Under the pieces are notes generated by a model. That model ran no database searches. It had not been told where the DNA came from and saw only the letters and a program-made list of their open reading frames with translations. Position numbers and translations under genes: made by a program. A DNA stretch of 64,000 bases from Brevibacterium sp. S111 (GTDB lineage: Bacteria > Actinomycetota > Actinomycetes > Actinomycetales > Brevibacteriaceae). Location: positions 186,001 through 250,000 of the forward strand of contig NZ_RHFH01000005.1 in the NCBI RefSeq assembly GCF_004745075.1, in the 5' to 3' direction. Positions 27,772 to 36,869 of the stretch are shown piece by piece (within the stretch, counting starts at the first letter, position 1; each line of letters starts with the position of its first letter).

Positions 27772-29781
27772 TCACACCGGGCCGGGCAGGTGATCGAAGG
27801 GGCTGATCGTCAGCGGCCACCAGGACATGGCCGCACCCGATTGAATGACCATCACGGCGAGGATCACGAGCAGCACGATCACGGCCAGAGCAATGAGACG
27901 TCCGAGCTGATTGCGGGTGGCGCCCGAGACCAGCAGCCGCGAACCGTAACGCAGACTCGACGCTCCAGGACCCACCCACAGCACGAGGGCGCCCGCGGCC
28001 CCGGCCGTCCACACCGACCACTGTTCGGAGGCTCCGCTGGGCACGACCCCGCCGATGTCGAGGCGAGTGAGCACGAGTGCGGCGGTGGCCGCGATCGCCG
28101 GCAGGATGACTGAGGCCACGGAGGTCAGGGCCGAGGCCAGGACAGCGCCCGGCGCCGAGGCGAGCGCCCGCCCGAATCCGCCCGTCTCCAATCCGCGGTC
28201 GAACCGATACCGCTGGACCTTCCGATCCAGACGCGTACCGGTGCGTGCGGCAACCGACCAGATGAGTGCGATGAGGCAGACGACCAGAGGGCTCAACGGC
28301 ATGACGGCCACACCGAGCACGATGAGGCCGAAGACGACCCAACCGCCGCTGCGCACCCGCCGATAGGTCATCGGCATCCACGGTCGGCCACCGGGCTGCA
28401 TCCCCTGACCGCCGGGCGCAATGCCCTGACCATCGGGTCCGCCGGGTCCGGTCCACGGACCCTGACCCTGCGGCTGCATCCCCTGACCGTTCGACCCGAC
28501 GAAGCCCTGTGCCTGTCCGGGTGCCAGTCCCTGTCCGGGGTGGCCGCCCTGCCCGTGCTGGGCGAATCCGGACCGGCCGAGGTCGGCTCCGGCCAGCGGG
28601 GATTCCGGGCCGGCCTGGATATTTCCTTCGGGGCCGAGCGGCGCAGCGGTGCCCTGCTGGGGTTGGCCGGGCATCTGCCCGCCCCTGCCGAACTGGTCCG
28701 CCCCGTAGCCGGAGCCCGAATAGTTCGATGGTCGGCTGGCGCCGGGATACTGCGGCTGTCCGCCGGGAGTACCGGCGTACTGTCCTGGGTGCGGACCGCC
28801 CTGTCCCGCGACACCTGCGGCACCATACCCCGCGGCACCGCCCAGGGCCGCGCCGCCGGCGGCCGCCCCGGCCGCGCCGAATCCGGCGCCCGGCCCGTCA
28901 TCGACCGCGGGCATGACAGCGGTTCCGCTCGGCGAACGCTGCACTCCCCCGCCGGCTCCTCCGCTGGGTCCCGATCCGAGCTGCGGCATCCGCCCGGATT
29001 CGATGTCGACGAGAGCGTCGAGGATCATCTGCCCCGACGGCCGTCGTTCGGGTTTCGGGTCGAGGCAGGCGGCGATGAGCGGAACGAAGTTCCTCGGTGC
29101 CCCGTCAAGATCGAATTTGCCCATGGCGACCCGACCGAGCACGGCTTCGAGGGGACCCGAACCATAGGGGTTGCGGCCGGTCGCGGCGAAGGCCATGGTC
29201 GCGGCCCACCCCCACCAGTCGGTCTTCTCGCTCGAGCTCTTGCCGTCGGCGATCTCCGGGGAGAGGTAGCCGGGTGTGCCCATGACGAGGCCGGTCGCGG
29301 TCACTCGCACTTCGTCGGCGACCTGCGCGATGCCGAAGTCGATGACCATCGGTTCGCCGTCCATGATCATCACGTTCGCGGGCTTGAGGTCGCGGTGGAT
29401 GACGCCGGCCTCGTGGACGGCGTTGAGGGCGTCGAGGAGGGCGTGGCCGAAGTGGACGAGCTCATCCTCGGCGAAGGGGCCGTTGTCGCGGACGTCATCG
29501 GACAGGGTCTGCCCGTCAACGAATTCGGTGATGATGAACGGCTGCGCGGAGTCGAGCTCGGCGTCGAGGACCTCGGCGATGCGCGGGTGGCGGATGCGCC
29601 GCAGGGTCCGAGTCTCGCGGGCAAGGCGCTTGCGCGCGGTCTCGTCGTTGGCGATGTGAGGGTGCAGGACCTTGACCGCGACCGGGTTGTTTCCGCCGTC
29701 GACACCGAGGTAGACGACACCCATGCCGCCCGAGCCGAGCTCCTCGATGAGGCGGTAGCCCCCCAGTTCCTGTTCCATCAC
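27772..29781 (-). CDS. Membrane-anchored serine/threonine protein kinase
   Basis: A 669-aa protein. The Hanks-type kinase domain is at ~5-265: Gly loop ELGSGGMGVVYLG, VAVKVL lysine, IHRDLKPANVMI catalytic loop, VIDFGIAQ and GTPGYLSPEIADG. A long Gly/Pro/Gln-rich linker (~270-480) follows, then four or five membrane helices (~490-650). There are no PASTA repeats, unlike PknB, so the signal is probably sensed within the membrane. The start is GTG 29781, 7 nt after TAGGCT; ATG 29778 is the next codon. It is divergent from otsA. Confidence 0.9.
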   Translation of the reverse strand: MMEQELGGYRLIEELGSGGMGVVYLGVDGGNNPVAVKVLHPHIANDETARKRLARETRTLRRIRHPRIAEVLDAELDSAQPFIITEFVDGQTLSDDVRDNGPFAEDELVHFGHALLDALNAVHEAGVIHRDLKPANVMIMDGEPMVIDFGIAQVADEVRVTATGLVMGTPGYLSPEIADGKSSSEKTDWWGWAATMAFAATGRNPYGSGPLEAVLGRVAMGKFDLDGAPRNFVPLIAACLDPKPERRPSGQMILDALVDIESGRMPQLGSGPSGGAGGGVQRSPSGTAVMPAVDDGPGAGFGAAGAAAGGAALGGAAGYGAAGVAGQGGPHPGQYAGTPGGQPQYPGASRPSNYSGSGYGADQFGRGGQMPGQPQQGTAAPLGPEGNIQAGPESPLAGADLGRSGFAQHGQGGHPGQGLAPGQAQGFVGSNGQGMQPQGQGPWTGPGGPDGQGIAPGGQGMQPGGRPWMPMTYRRVRSGGWVVFGLIVLGVAVMPLSPLVVCLIALIWSVAARTGTRLDRKVQRYRFDRGLETGGFGRALASAPGAVLASALTSVASVILPAIAATAALVLTRLDIGGVVPSGASEQWSVWTAGAAGALVLWVGPGASSLRYGSRLLVSGATRNQLGRLIALAVIVLLVILAVMVIQSGAAMSWWPLTISPFDHLPGPV

Positions 29782-29788
29782 CTGGCCA

Positions 29789-29794
29789 AGCCTA
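29789..29794 (-). promoter_or_regulatory. -10 box of a leaderless promoter for the Ser/Thr kinase
   Basis: TAGGCT on the minus strand, 7 nt before GTG 29781. Confidence 0.5.
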
Positions 29795-29804
29795 GTCGAG
29801 CGAG

Positions 29805-29810
29805 TACAGT
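29805..29810 (+). promoter_or_regulatory. Probable -10 box of otsAB
   Basis: TACAGT, with a ~27-nt leader carrying a strong Shine-Dalgarno GGAGGAGG (29831-29838) before ATG 29844. Confidence 0.5.
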
Positions 29811-29843
29811 TCATTCCAAGGACCGACACAGGAGGAGGCGCAG

Positions 29844-31433
29844 ATGAGCACCGTCAACTCTGCCGATTCACACACCGAAACCCAGTACGGAGACAGCGAT
29901 TTCGTCGTGGTGGCCAACCGCCTTCCGGTTGATCGCGACCCCGAGGACGAAAGCCGAGGATGGCGCACCTCACCTGGGGGTTTGGTCACAGCGGTGGCTC
30001 CCGTGATGAAGGCCCAGGAGGGTGCGTGGATCGGGTGGACCGGGGTGCCGGATCAGGATTTCGACTCCTTCACCATTGATGGCATGCACCTGACCCCGGT
30101 GACCCTGACAAGTGAGGATGTCCGCAGGTATTACGAAGGGTTTTCCAACGCGACTCTGTGGCCGCTCTACCACGATGTCATCGTCCCGCCCGAGTTCCAC
30201 CGCACATGGTGGGATGCGTATGTGCGGGTCAACGAGCGCTTCGCGCAGAAGGTCGCCGAGGTGGCTGCGGAGTCCGCGACCGTGTGGATCCATGACTATC
30301 AGCTCCAGCTCGTTCCGCTCATGGTTCGTCGTATGCGCCCCGATGTGGCCATCGGCTTCTTCAACCACATTCCGTTCCCGCCCTATGAGCTCTTCGCCCA
30401 GCTGCCGTGGCGGGACGAGATCCTGCGGGGCCTCCTCGGCGCGGATCTCGTCGGGTTCCAGCGTCCGGCGGATGCGGCGAACTTCCGCCGTGCGGTCCGT
30501 GGTCGGCTGAACTTCACGACGAAAGCCTCGACGGTCCTCGTGCCCGAGGGCGAATCCTTGGCCGCGCATGTCGTCCGCGCCGAAGCGTTCCCGATCTCGA
30601 TCGACACCCCGTATCTCGAGCAGCTCGCCGAGGATCCCGACATCGTCGAACGGGCCCGGCAGATCCGCGAGGACGTCGGGAATCCGAAGGTCGTCATGCT
30701 CGGTGTCGACCGGATGGACTACACGAAGGGCATCCGGCACCGGCTCAAGGCCTATGGTGAGCTCATTGCCGAAGGCCGACTCAACGTCGAGGATGTCGTG
30801 CTCATCCAGATCGCGACCCCGTCGCGGGAGCGGCTCGAGCAGTACAAGATCATCCGGCATGACGTCGAGCTCGCGGTCGGGCGGATCAACGGAGAACAGG
30901 CCGATGTCGGATCGATTCCCGTCCGCTACCTCCACCATTCCTATCCGCGCGATGAGATGACCGCGTTCTTCCTCGCCGCCGATGTCATGCTCGTGACCGC
31001 TCTGCGCGATGGGATGAACCTCGTCGCCAAGGAGTACGTGGCGTGCCGGAAGAACGATGACGGGGCGCTCGTGCTCTCCGAGTTCACGGGCGCGGCCGAG
31101 CAGCTCAAGGGGGCGGTGATGGTCAACCCGCACGACATCGGCAACCTCAAGGCCGGAATCCTCGAAGCCGTGGAGATGGATGAGAAGACGCGCACGCGGC
31201 GGATGCGGCAGATGCGGCGGAAGGTCGATACGGACACCGTGAGTCTGTGGTCGAAGAACTTCCTCGCCGAGCTCGACCACATCAAACACAATCCCGAGGC
31301 CATCGTCCCCGACCGTCCCGTGGTGCAGAAGAGCCGGACCGCTCCCCCACCGGATACTCCGGCAGCGCCGTCGGATCGTGCGCAGCGGCCCGAGGACGCC
31401 GACTGGGTCTCCGAGATCTCCACCGCCCGCTAG
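29844..31433 (+). CDS. otsA: Alpha,alpha-trehalose-phosphate synthase
   Basis: A 529-aa GT20 enzyme joining UDP- or GDP-glucose to glucose-6-phosphate. Motifs are VVVANRLPVDRD at the N-terminus, IGFFNHIPFPPYELF (sugar-phosphate pocket), GVDRMDYTKGI (nucleotide-sugar loop) and DGMNLVAKEYVACR. A ~45-aa charged, Pro-rich tail extends beyond the family core. otsB follows after 16 nt, so the two make trehalose-6-phosphate and then trehalose for osmoprotection. Confidence 0.96.
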   Translation: MSTVNSADSHTETQYGDSDFVVVANRLPVDRDPEDESRGWRTSPGGLVTAVAPVMKAQEGAWIGWTGVPDQDFDSFTIDGMHLTPVTLTSEDVRRYYEGFSNATLWPLYHDVIVPPEFHRTWWDAYVRVNERFAQKVAEVAAESATVWIHDYQLQLVPLMVRRMRPDVAIGFFNHIPFPPYELFAQLPWRDEILRGLLGADLVGFQRPADAANFRRAVRGRLNFTTKASTVLVPEGESLAAHVVRAEAFPISIDTPYLEQLAEDPDIVERARQIREDVGNPKVVMLGVDRMDYTKGIRHRLKAYGELIAEGRLNVEDVVLIQIATPSRERLEQYKIIRHDVELAVGRINGEQADVGSIPVRYLHHSYPRDEMTAFFLAADVMLVTALRDGMNLVAKEYVACRKNDDGALVLSEFTGAAEQLKGAVMVNPHDIGNLKAGILEAVEMDEKTRTRRMRQMRRKVDTDTVSLWSKNFLAELDHIKHNPEAIVPDRPVVQKSRTAPPPDTPAAPSDRAQRPEDADWVSEISTAR

Positions 31434-31449
31434 AAGACACCTGGTGAGA

Positions 31450-32412
31450 ATGGAAACGACAGTGCCCTCCCCTGCCCTGATGACCCCCGCCGAGGTGGAT
31501 CTGCGTGAGCTCGTCAGCGCCGATTCGCTGCTCCTCGCCCTGGATTTCGACGGGGTGCTCGCTCCTCTGCAGGATGATCCGGAGACATCCCGGATGGTGC
31601 CGGCTTCGGCCGCGGCCATCGCCGAGCTGGCCCGGCTGCCGCACACTCGGGTGGCCTTGGTCTCCGGCCGTGACATCGCGACCCTGCAGCGGCTGACGCA
31701 GGTGCCGGAAGCGGTGTGGATGATCGGCTCCCACGGCGCCGAAGCCGATTTCGGTGCGGGTTCCGAACTCGGCGCGGGTGCTCATCTCGACGTCGAGGCT
31801 GATGTCGGCGCGGGTTCAGCGCTCACTCGGTCCCCCGAGCTCACACCGCACGAGCAGGAGATGCTCGCGGCCATCGACGCGCACATCGCTGCCTTCGAAC
31901 ACGCCCTGCCCGAGGCGGGAGGCTTTTCCGATGTCCTCGTCGAGCGCAAACCCTATTCGCGCACGGTGCACACGCGCGGTGTCGCCCCCGAGGTCGCGGC
32001 GGCCCTGCACGAGCACGCCACCGAGGTCGCTGAGGAGTTCCCGGCCATCCGCGTCATCGAAGGCCACGACATCACCGAACTCGCGGTGAAGCAGGCGACG
32101 AAGGGCGACGGCATCCGGCTGCTCGCCCGCGCCGGGGCACCGAGTGCGATGGGCTACCTCGGCGATGATGTCACCGACGAAGACGCCTTCGCCGCCCTCG
32201 GCGAGCTCACGGCTCCCTCCTCGTCGCCTGCAGGCGCGGGCGAAGCTCAAGCGGACTCGGCACAGCCCGCCCTCGACGCCGGCCTGACCCTCAAGGTCGG
32301 GACCGCCGCGACCGCGGCCACCTGGCGGATCGCCGATCCCGCGGCCGTCGCCGAACTCCTCGGCCGCCTCGCTCGGGAACGTGCCGAGCACCTCGGTGCC
32401 GGTCGCCACTGA
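31450..32412 (+). CDS. otsB: Trehalose-6-phosphate phosphatase
   Basis: A 320-aa HAD-superfamily phosphatase. Motif I is LALDFDGVLAPL, motif II is VALVSGRD, and the late Asp motif is GYLGDDVTDEDAF. Two low-complexity insertions are visible: ~97-125 (FGAGSELGAGAHLDVEADVG) and ~256-275 (Ser/Ala/Gly-rich). Neither is expected in the fold, so they are probably loops. The start is ATG 31450; GTG 31444 is a close alternative. It is co-transcribed with otsA. Confidence 0.93.
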   Translation: METTVPSPALMTPAEVDLRELVSADSLLLALDFDGVLAPLQDDPETSRMVPASAAAIAELARLPHTRVALVSGRDIATLQRLTQVPEAVWMIGSHGAEADFGAGSELGAGAHLDVEADVGAGSALTRSPELTPHEQEMLAAIDAHIAAFEHALPEAGGFSDVLVERKPYSRTVHTRGVAPEVAAALHEHATEVAEEFPAIRVIEGHDITELAVKQATKGDGIRLLARAGAPSAMGYLGDDVTDEDAFAALGELTAPSSSPAGAGEAQADSAQPALDAGLTLKVGTAATAATWRIADPAAVAELLGRLARERAEHLGAGRH

Positions 32413-32497
32413 ACTGGACTCACCGACCCAGGGTTCGAACCGCGGTCGGGCACGGCCGCCTCGGCGAGGGGCGGGTCCGATTCCGTCCGCCTGGGCG

Positions 32498-33589
32498 TCA
32501 GCGGCGCTGCGGGGGAACCGCGCTGGCGCGGAGCACAAGGTCGGGGTCGACCGTGTAGTCGACGTGCACGCGCTTCTCACCGGCGGCGATCATCGTCCGG
32601 ATCTCATCGATCGCCGACTGCGCCACGGTCGTCCAGTCATAGACGACCTGCGACAGCGGGGGCTGAACGACGTCGGCGTCGGGAACGTCGCCGACCGTGA
32701 GCAGCGACAGGTCCCGGGGGACGTCGAGCTTGAGTCGCTGCGCGGCCTCGAGCAGACCGAACGACAGCGAGGGAGCGCAGGCGATGACGGCCGTGCAGCG
32801 CAGGTCGAGGAGCTCATCGGCGGCGGCGACTCCGGCCATGGCACCGCCGGCGGCCTCGACGACGGGGGCCTGATCGCGGGTCGCGGGGATGTGGAGGATG
32901 CCGGCCATCGCCTTGCGGAATCCGGCGATGCGGGCCGGTGCCGCGGAGTCGCGCAGCACCGCCAGTCCGATGCGGCGGTGTCCGAGGTGGACGAGGTGAG
33001 CCACGGCGGTGTCGATGCCGCCGGTGGCGTCGAGGTAGATGCGAGAGATCCCGTCGTCGTGGCGGGCGTTCGAGATGCGAATGAGCGGCAGTCCGCGTTC
33101 GCCGAGCATCCCGGCGAGCGCTCCGGCCGCACCTCCGCCGACGACGATGGCGCCGGAGACCCTCGGACCGCCTTGGTCATCGCCGAGGATCGTATCGGCC
33201 AGAGCCGCATTGCGTTCGGCGATCGCCTCGACGTGGACGACGGCGATGCGCAGGGCGAACATCCGGTTCGTCAGGATCTCTGCCAGCCGTGAATAGGGAT
33301 CGACGTTGCCGGCGGAGACGGCAGGTTTGATGAGCGCGATGAGCGGCTCCCCGGTCCCGGCTCCCGCCGGCTGAGGACGTCCGATGTGCTGGGTCTCGGG
33401 ACTGTGACCGGCGGCTCCGAGGATGGCCAGCGCCTGCTGCACCTTCGCCAGCGAGGCGGCTGAGACCGAGTCGGGGTCACGCAGGGCTCGGGAAGCGGTG
33501 GCCTTCGAGACTCCCGCGGCGCCGGCGATCTCGGAGAGGCGGACGTGCCGGTGTTCGGGCTGCGGCTGGCCCGGGTGGTGGCCGGTCAT
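32498..33589 (-). CDS. LacI-family transcriptional regulator (downstream of a pair)
   Basis: A 363-aa repressor. The helix-turn-helix is at ~17-40 (RLSEIAGAAGVSKATASRALRDPDSVS), with a hinge helix near ~50-60. The periplasmic-binding-like domain starts at ~82 (LIALIKPAVSAGNVDPYSRLAEIL) and includes the HRRIGLAVL strand. The effector is unknown. Its ATG overlaps the stop of the upstream LacI gene by 4 nt. Two LacI regulators in one operon without a sugar operon is unusual. A GC-rich spacer of about 85 bp separates it from otsB. Confidence 0.88.
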   Translation of the reverse strand: MTGHHPGQPQPEHRHVRLSEIAGAAGVSKATASRALRDPDSVSAASLAKVQQALAILGAAGHSPETQHIGRPQPAGAGTGEPLIALIKPAVSAGNVDPYSRLAEILTNRMFALRIAVVHVEAIAERNAALADTILGDDQGGPRVSGAIVVGGGAAGALAGMLGERGLPLIRISNARHDDGISRIYLDATGGIDTAVAHLVHLGHRRIGLAVLRDSAAPARIAGFRKAMAGILHIPATRDQAPVVEAAGGAMAGVAAADELLDLRCTAVIACAPSLSFGLLEAAQRLKLDVPRDLSLLTVGDVPDADVVQPPLSQVVYDWTTVAQSAIDEIRTMIAAGEKRVHVDYTVDPDLVLRASAVPPQRR

Positions 33590-34599
33590 TGTCTGGCCGC
33601 CGTCGTCGAGGTGCGGGCGATGAGTCGCGGGCGGAAGACCGGAGGCACCGTCGGCAGTCCGGTCGGTGTGATGCGCAGGGTGTTGAGAGTCGCGGCGATC
33701 AGCGCATTCGACAGACCTTCGACGTCGAGACCGAGAACCGTGGCAGGAGGGCCGGTGAATTTCATCGTCGGGGAGTCGCCGAAGCCGACGACAGACATGT
33801 CCCGCGGCACCTGCAGATGCCGGTTGCGCAGTCCGTGCAGTGCCCCGTGCAGCTGCAGAGCGGATTGGACGATGACGGCGGTGCAGGTCGCATCCTTGAG
33901 TTCGAGGACGGCCCGGGATCCGCCGGAGAACGACTTCGGCACGCGGGCGATCCAGTCCTCGAGGTCGAGCCCGAGGTTCCTCGCCGGGTGCTCGGCACGG
34001 AAGCGGCGGATGAGCTGCACGGCGAGTTCGCCGCTGTCGTTGCAGATCAGCCCGATCCTCCGGTGCCCGATCGCTCGCAGATGTTCGAACGCCGTCGTCA
34101 TCCCACCGCCGAGGTCGAGGCGGGCGGCGATGATATCGGCACTGCCGCGCCCGGACTCACTGCTGGGCTCACCGCCGGGGTCGTCGCCACCGGCTGCGGA
34201 CTGTTCGTCGACCCGGATGCAGGGGATCTCGGTATGCAGACTCGTCAGGGTCGGGGTCACGAGAGCCACGGCACCGGCATCGATCGCCATTCGCAGCGGC
34301 TCCGGATCGGTCTCGACCAACGGGCGGGTGACGAGCAGATCATGATCCTGCAGGGCCTTGGCCACCCGGGTGCAGACCTGGACCTGCCAATGTTCGGGAT
34401 TGCCCGGAGCGCTCACCGCCACAAGCCGCCTCGGCGCGTCATGGAGCAGGGTCGAACGCGAGTATCCGAGCTCGTTCATCGCTTCGAGGACCTTCGTCCG
34501 CGTCGCCGCGGCAACGGCATCGCGCCTGCCGAGGACGCGAGAGACCGTGGCCAGGGACACTCCCGCCCGGGCGGCGACCTCCTCCAGCGTGACCTTCAT
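33586..34599 (-). CDS. LacI-family transcriptional regulator (upstream of the pair)
   Basis: A 337-aa repressor starting MKVTLEEVAARAGVSLATVSRVLGRRDAVAAATR, the standard LacI DNA-binding head, followed by the effector domain with HRRIGLICNDSG and a VVGFGDSP strand near the C-terminus. The start ATG 34599 lies 7 nt after TAGACT (leaderless) and places the HTH at the very N-terminus; a start at 34632 was rejected. It is divergent from the degenerate ABC ATPase and could control it or otsAB. Confidence 0.9.
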   Translation of the reverse strand: MKVTLEEVAARAGVSLATVSRVLGRRDAVAAATRTKVLEAMNELGYSRSTLLHDAPRRLVAVSAPGNPEHWQVQVCTRVAKALQDHDLLVTRPLVETDPEPLRMAIDAGAVALVTPTLTSLHTEIPCIRVDEQSAAGGDDPGGEPSSESGRGSADIIAARLDLGGGMTTAFEHLRAIGHRRIGLICNDSGELAVQLIRRFRAEHPARNLGLDLEDWIARVPKSFSGGSRAVLELKDATCTAVIVQSALQLHGALHGLRNRHLQVPRDMSVVGFGDSPTMKFTGPPATVLGLDVEGLSNALIAATLNTLRITPTGLPTVPPVFRPRLIARTSTTAARQ

Positions 34600-34606
34600 A
34601 CCTTGC

Positions 34607-34612
34607 AGTCTA
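34607..34612 (-). promoter_or_regulatory. -10 box of a leaderless promoter for the LacI pair
   Basis: TAGACT on the minus strand, 7 nt before ATG 34599. Confidence 0.55.
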
Positions 34613-34706
34613 CTTTCGGCCGATGTCTGCATCTGTGCACTGTGGTCGTGCTGAGAATCACTCTACGCTTTGTCGAATAGACTGAGCACCCGACCGATCC
34701 ACCCCG

Positions 34707-34712
34707 TAGGAT
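34707..34712 (+). promoter_or_regulatory. Probable -10 box of the ABC ATPase-DUF4032 operon
   Basis: TAGGAT, giving a ~65-nt leader that ends in the strong Shine-Dalgarno AAAGGAGG (34771-34778). Confidence 0.45.
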
Positions 34713-34782
34713 AAGGGTGACTGAGCATCCCCGCCAGGTCACCGACGACCAGCTGCTCACCGATTTACCCAAAGGAGGACGT

Positions 34783-35490
34783 ATGTCAACGGTGTCGTTG
34801 AATGGCCTCAGTCATATCTACGAGAACACGACGTCCGAATCCGTACACCCCTTCAACCTCTTCGTCGACACCGGCGAATTCCTCGTCCTCTACGGTCCTT
34901 CCGGGTCGGGCAAATCGACGATCCTGAGGATGCTCCACGGGCTCGAGACCCCGAAGACGGGCACCATCCTCATCGACGGCGTCGACATCACCCATGCCGC
35001 CGTCAACGACCGCGACGTGACCCTGGCCCTGGAGAGCTACGCCCTCTACCCACACATGAGCGTGCGCGACAACCTCGGCTTCGCCCTCCGGGTCGACGGA
35101 CTGCCGGCCGAGGAGATCACAGACCGCGTCGAAACCGTGATGGACAAGATCGGCCTCACCGAGATCCTCGATTCCGTCCCCGGCGACCTCACCCAGCTGC
35201 AGCGGCAGACCGTGGCCCTGGCCCGGGCCGTCGTGCGCCGCCCGAAGGTGCTCATCATGGACGAGCCCGTGGTCAACCTCGTCCCCGAACAGCAGTCCGA
35301 GACGCTGGCGCTCATCAAGGAACTGCAGCAGGAATTCGGTCTGACCACCATCTACGCCACCTCCGACCTCGAGGACGCGAAGATCCTCGGCGACCGGATC
35401 GCCTTCCTCGACCACGGTCGGCTCATCGGGGTGGAGACACCGGAACTCGCCGAGGCGATCGCGGCGTCGATCTCCGACACGGACTCCTGA
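34783..35490 (+). CDS. Degenerate ABC-transporter-type ATPase (MalK-like, orphan)
   Basis: A 235-aa ATPase domain resembling sugar-importer ATPases (MalK/MsmX). Walker A is intact (GPSGSGKST, 38-46) and Walker B keeps D160-E161, but other signatures have changed. The Q-loop Gln is Glu (E84), the LSGGQ signature reads LTQLQ (136-140), the D-loop is VVNLV, and the switch His is Ser (YATSD, S194). The MalK regulatory domain is absent, and no permease or binding protein is nearby. It may bind ATP without powering transport. AAAGGAGG precedes ATG 34783. DUF4032 follows 3 nt later. Confidence 0.85.
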   Translation: MSTVSLNGLSHIYENTTSESVHPFNLFVDTGEFLVLYGPSGSGKSTILRMLHGLETPKTGTILIDGVDITHAAVNDRDVTLALESYALYPHMSVRDNLGFALRVDGLPAEEITDRVETVMDKIGLTEILDSVPGDLTQLQRQTVALARAVVRRPKVLIMDEPVVNLVPEQQSETLALIKELQQEFGLTTIYATSDLEDAKILGDRIAFLDHGRLIGVETPELAEAIAASISDTDS

Positions 35491-35493
35491 ACC

Positions 35494-36789
35494 GTGGCGG
35501 GCACCCCGACTCCCGGTGACTCCGCGGCCGGGACCGCCGCCGCGATCGCCCGTCCCCCTGCGCCGCAGATCCACACGATCCGGGATTCCAACCATGCCCA
35601 GCTGGCCGAACTGCCCTGGCACCTGCCCTTGGCCGACTGGCCGGAGACCCTGCTCGGCGGTCTGCCCCGCGGCATCTCCCGTCATGTCGTGCGCTATGTC
35701 GAGATCGGCGACGAGGTGCTCGCGATCAAGGAGACCGAGGACAAGCAGGCGGTGCGCGAATTCGACATCCTCGGTGCGCTCGGCAACCTCGATGTCCCTC
35801 TCGTCGAACCTCGCGCCGTCGTCACCGGCCGCACCACCGCGTCCGGCCAGAAGCTCAACGGCGCACTCATCACCGCGTACCTCGAGTTCTCCCTGCCCTA
35901 CCGCGCCCTCTTCTCCCGGGACCTCGCCCGGGACACCGGCGATCGCCTCGTCGACGCCCTGGCCGTGCTGCTGGCCCGCCTCCACCTGGTCGGCTTCTTC
36001 TGGGGTGATGTGTCCCTGTCGAACACGCTCTTCCGCCGCGACGCCGACGCCTATGCCGCCTATGTCGTCGACGCCGAGACCGGGGAGCTGCACGATCAGC
36101 TCTCCGACGGGCAGCGGAACATGGACCTGCGGATCGCGCGGATGAATATCGCCGGAGACTTCCTCGATCTTCAGGCCGCGGGCCTCGTCGCCCCGGAGAC
36201 CGACCCGCTGGCGGCCAGCGAACGCCTGTGCGAGTCCTACAACGCCCTGTGGGCGGAGCTGACCCGGGTCGAGGAGTTCAGCGTCAACGAACGCTGGCGG
36301 ATCGACGAACGCATCCGCCGACTCAATGCCCTCGGCTTCGACCTCGGCGAGCTGACCGTGACGACCGATATCGACGGCATCAGCCTGCTCGTCGAACCGA
36401 AGATCGTCGAACCCAACCACCACTCTCGGCGTCTGCTGCGCCTGACGGGCATCGGCGCCAACGAGAACCAGGCCCGCGCGATGCTCAACGACCTCGATTC
36501 CTTCCGCTCCGCCCCGGAGATCGCCGAGGTCGACGAACTCGACGAATCCCAAGCCGCCCGTCGGTGGCTCGACGAGGTCTACAAACCGCTCATCCAGGCG
36601 ATCCCGCAGAACCTCACCCGCAAGCTCGAGCCCGGTCAGATCTTCTACGAATTCGCCGAACACCGCCGCACCATGGCCCGCGCCCGCCAACGCGACATCC
36701 CGACGATGGAAGCCATCGCGTACTTCATCGTCGACTACCTGGCGAACCTGCCCGACGAGATCCGCTACGTCGACAGCAAGAAGTTCTGA
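35494..36789 (+). CDS. DUF4032 protein with a kinase-like fold
   Basis: A 431-aa protein starting at GTG 35494, 3 nt after the ATPase stop. The first ~200 residues show lipopolysaccharide-kinase-like landmarks: LAIKETED (Lys), a catalytic loop GDVSLSNTLFRRD (Asp...Asn) and AYVVDAETGEL in the DFG position. The rest (~210-431) is the DUF4032 region, with EPKIVEPNHHSRRLLRLTGI and a Tyr/Glu-rich end. No function is established. Tight coupling to the degenerate ATPase suggests a shared role; the substrate is unknown. Confidence 0.8.
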   Translation: MAGTPTPGDSAAGTAAAIARPPAPQIHTIRDSNHAQLAELPWHLPLADWPETLLGGLPRGISRHVVRYVEIGDEVLAIKETEDKQAVREFDILGALGNLDVPLVEPRAVVTGRTTASGQKLNGALITAYLEFSLPYRALFSRDLARDTGDRLVDALAVLLARLHLVGFFWGDVSLSNTLFRRDADAYAAYVVDAETGELHDQLSDGQRNMDLRIARMNIAGDFLDLQAAGLVAPETDPLAASERLCESYNALWAELTRVEEFSVNERWRIDERIRRLNALGFDLGELTVTTDIDGISLLVEPKIVEPNHHSRRLLRLTGIGANENQARAMLNDLDSFRSAPEIAEVDELDESQAARRWLDEVYKPLIQAIPQNLTRKLEPGQIFYEFAEHRRTMARARQRDIPTMEAIAYFIVDYLANLPDEIRYVDSKKF

Positions 36790-36869
36790 ACACGCGCCGT
36801 TCCACAAGGTGAAACGACGAGGGCGGGGCCGCCTCAGCGGGCATACCTTGGAATTCGACGGAGGCGACG

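Noticed and set aside
34717..34782. GTG 34717 as start of the ABC ATPase
   Set aside because: The extra 22 residues lack family similarity and there is only a 4-nt gap to TAGGAT; AAAGGAGG before ATG 34783 is far stronger.
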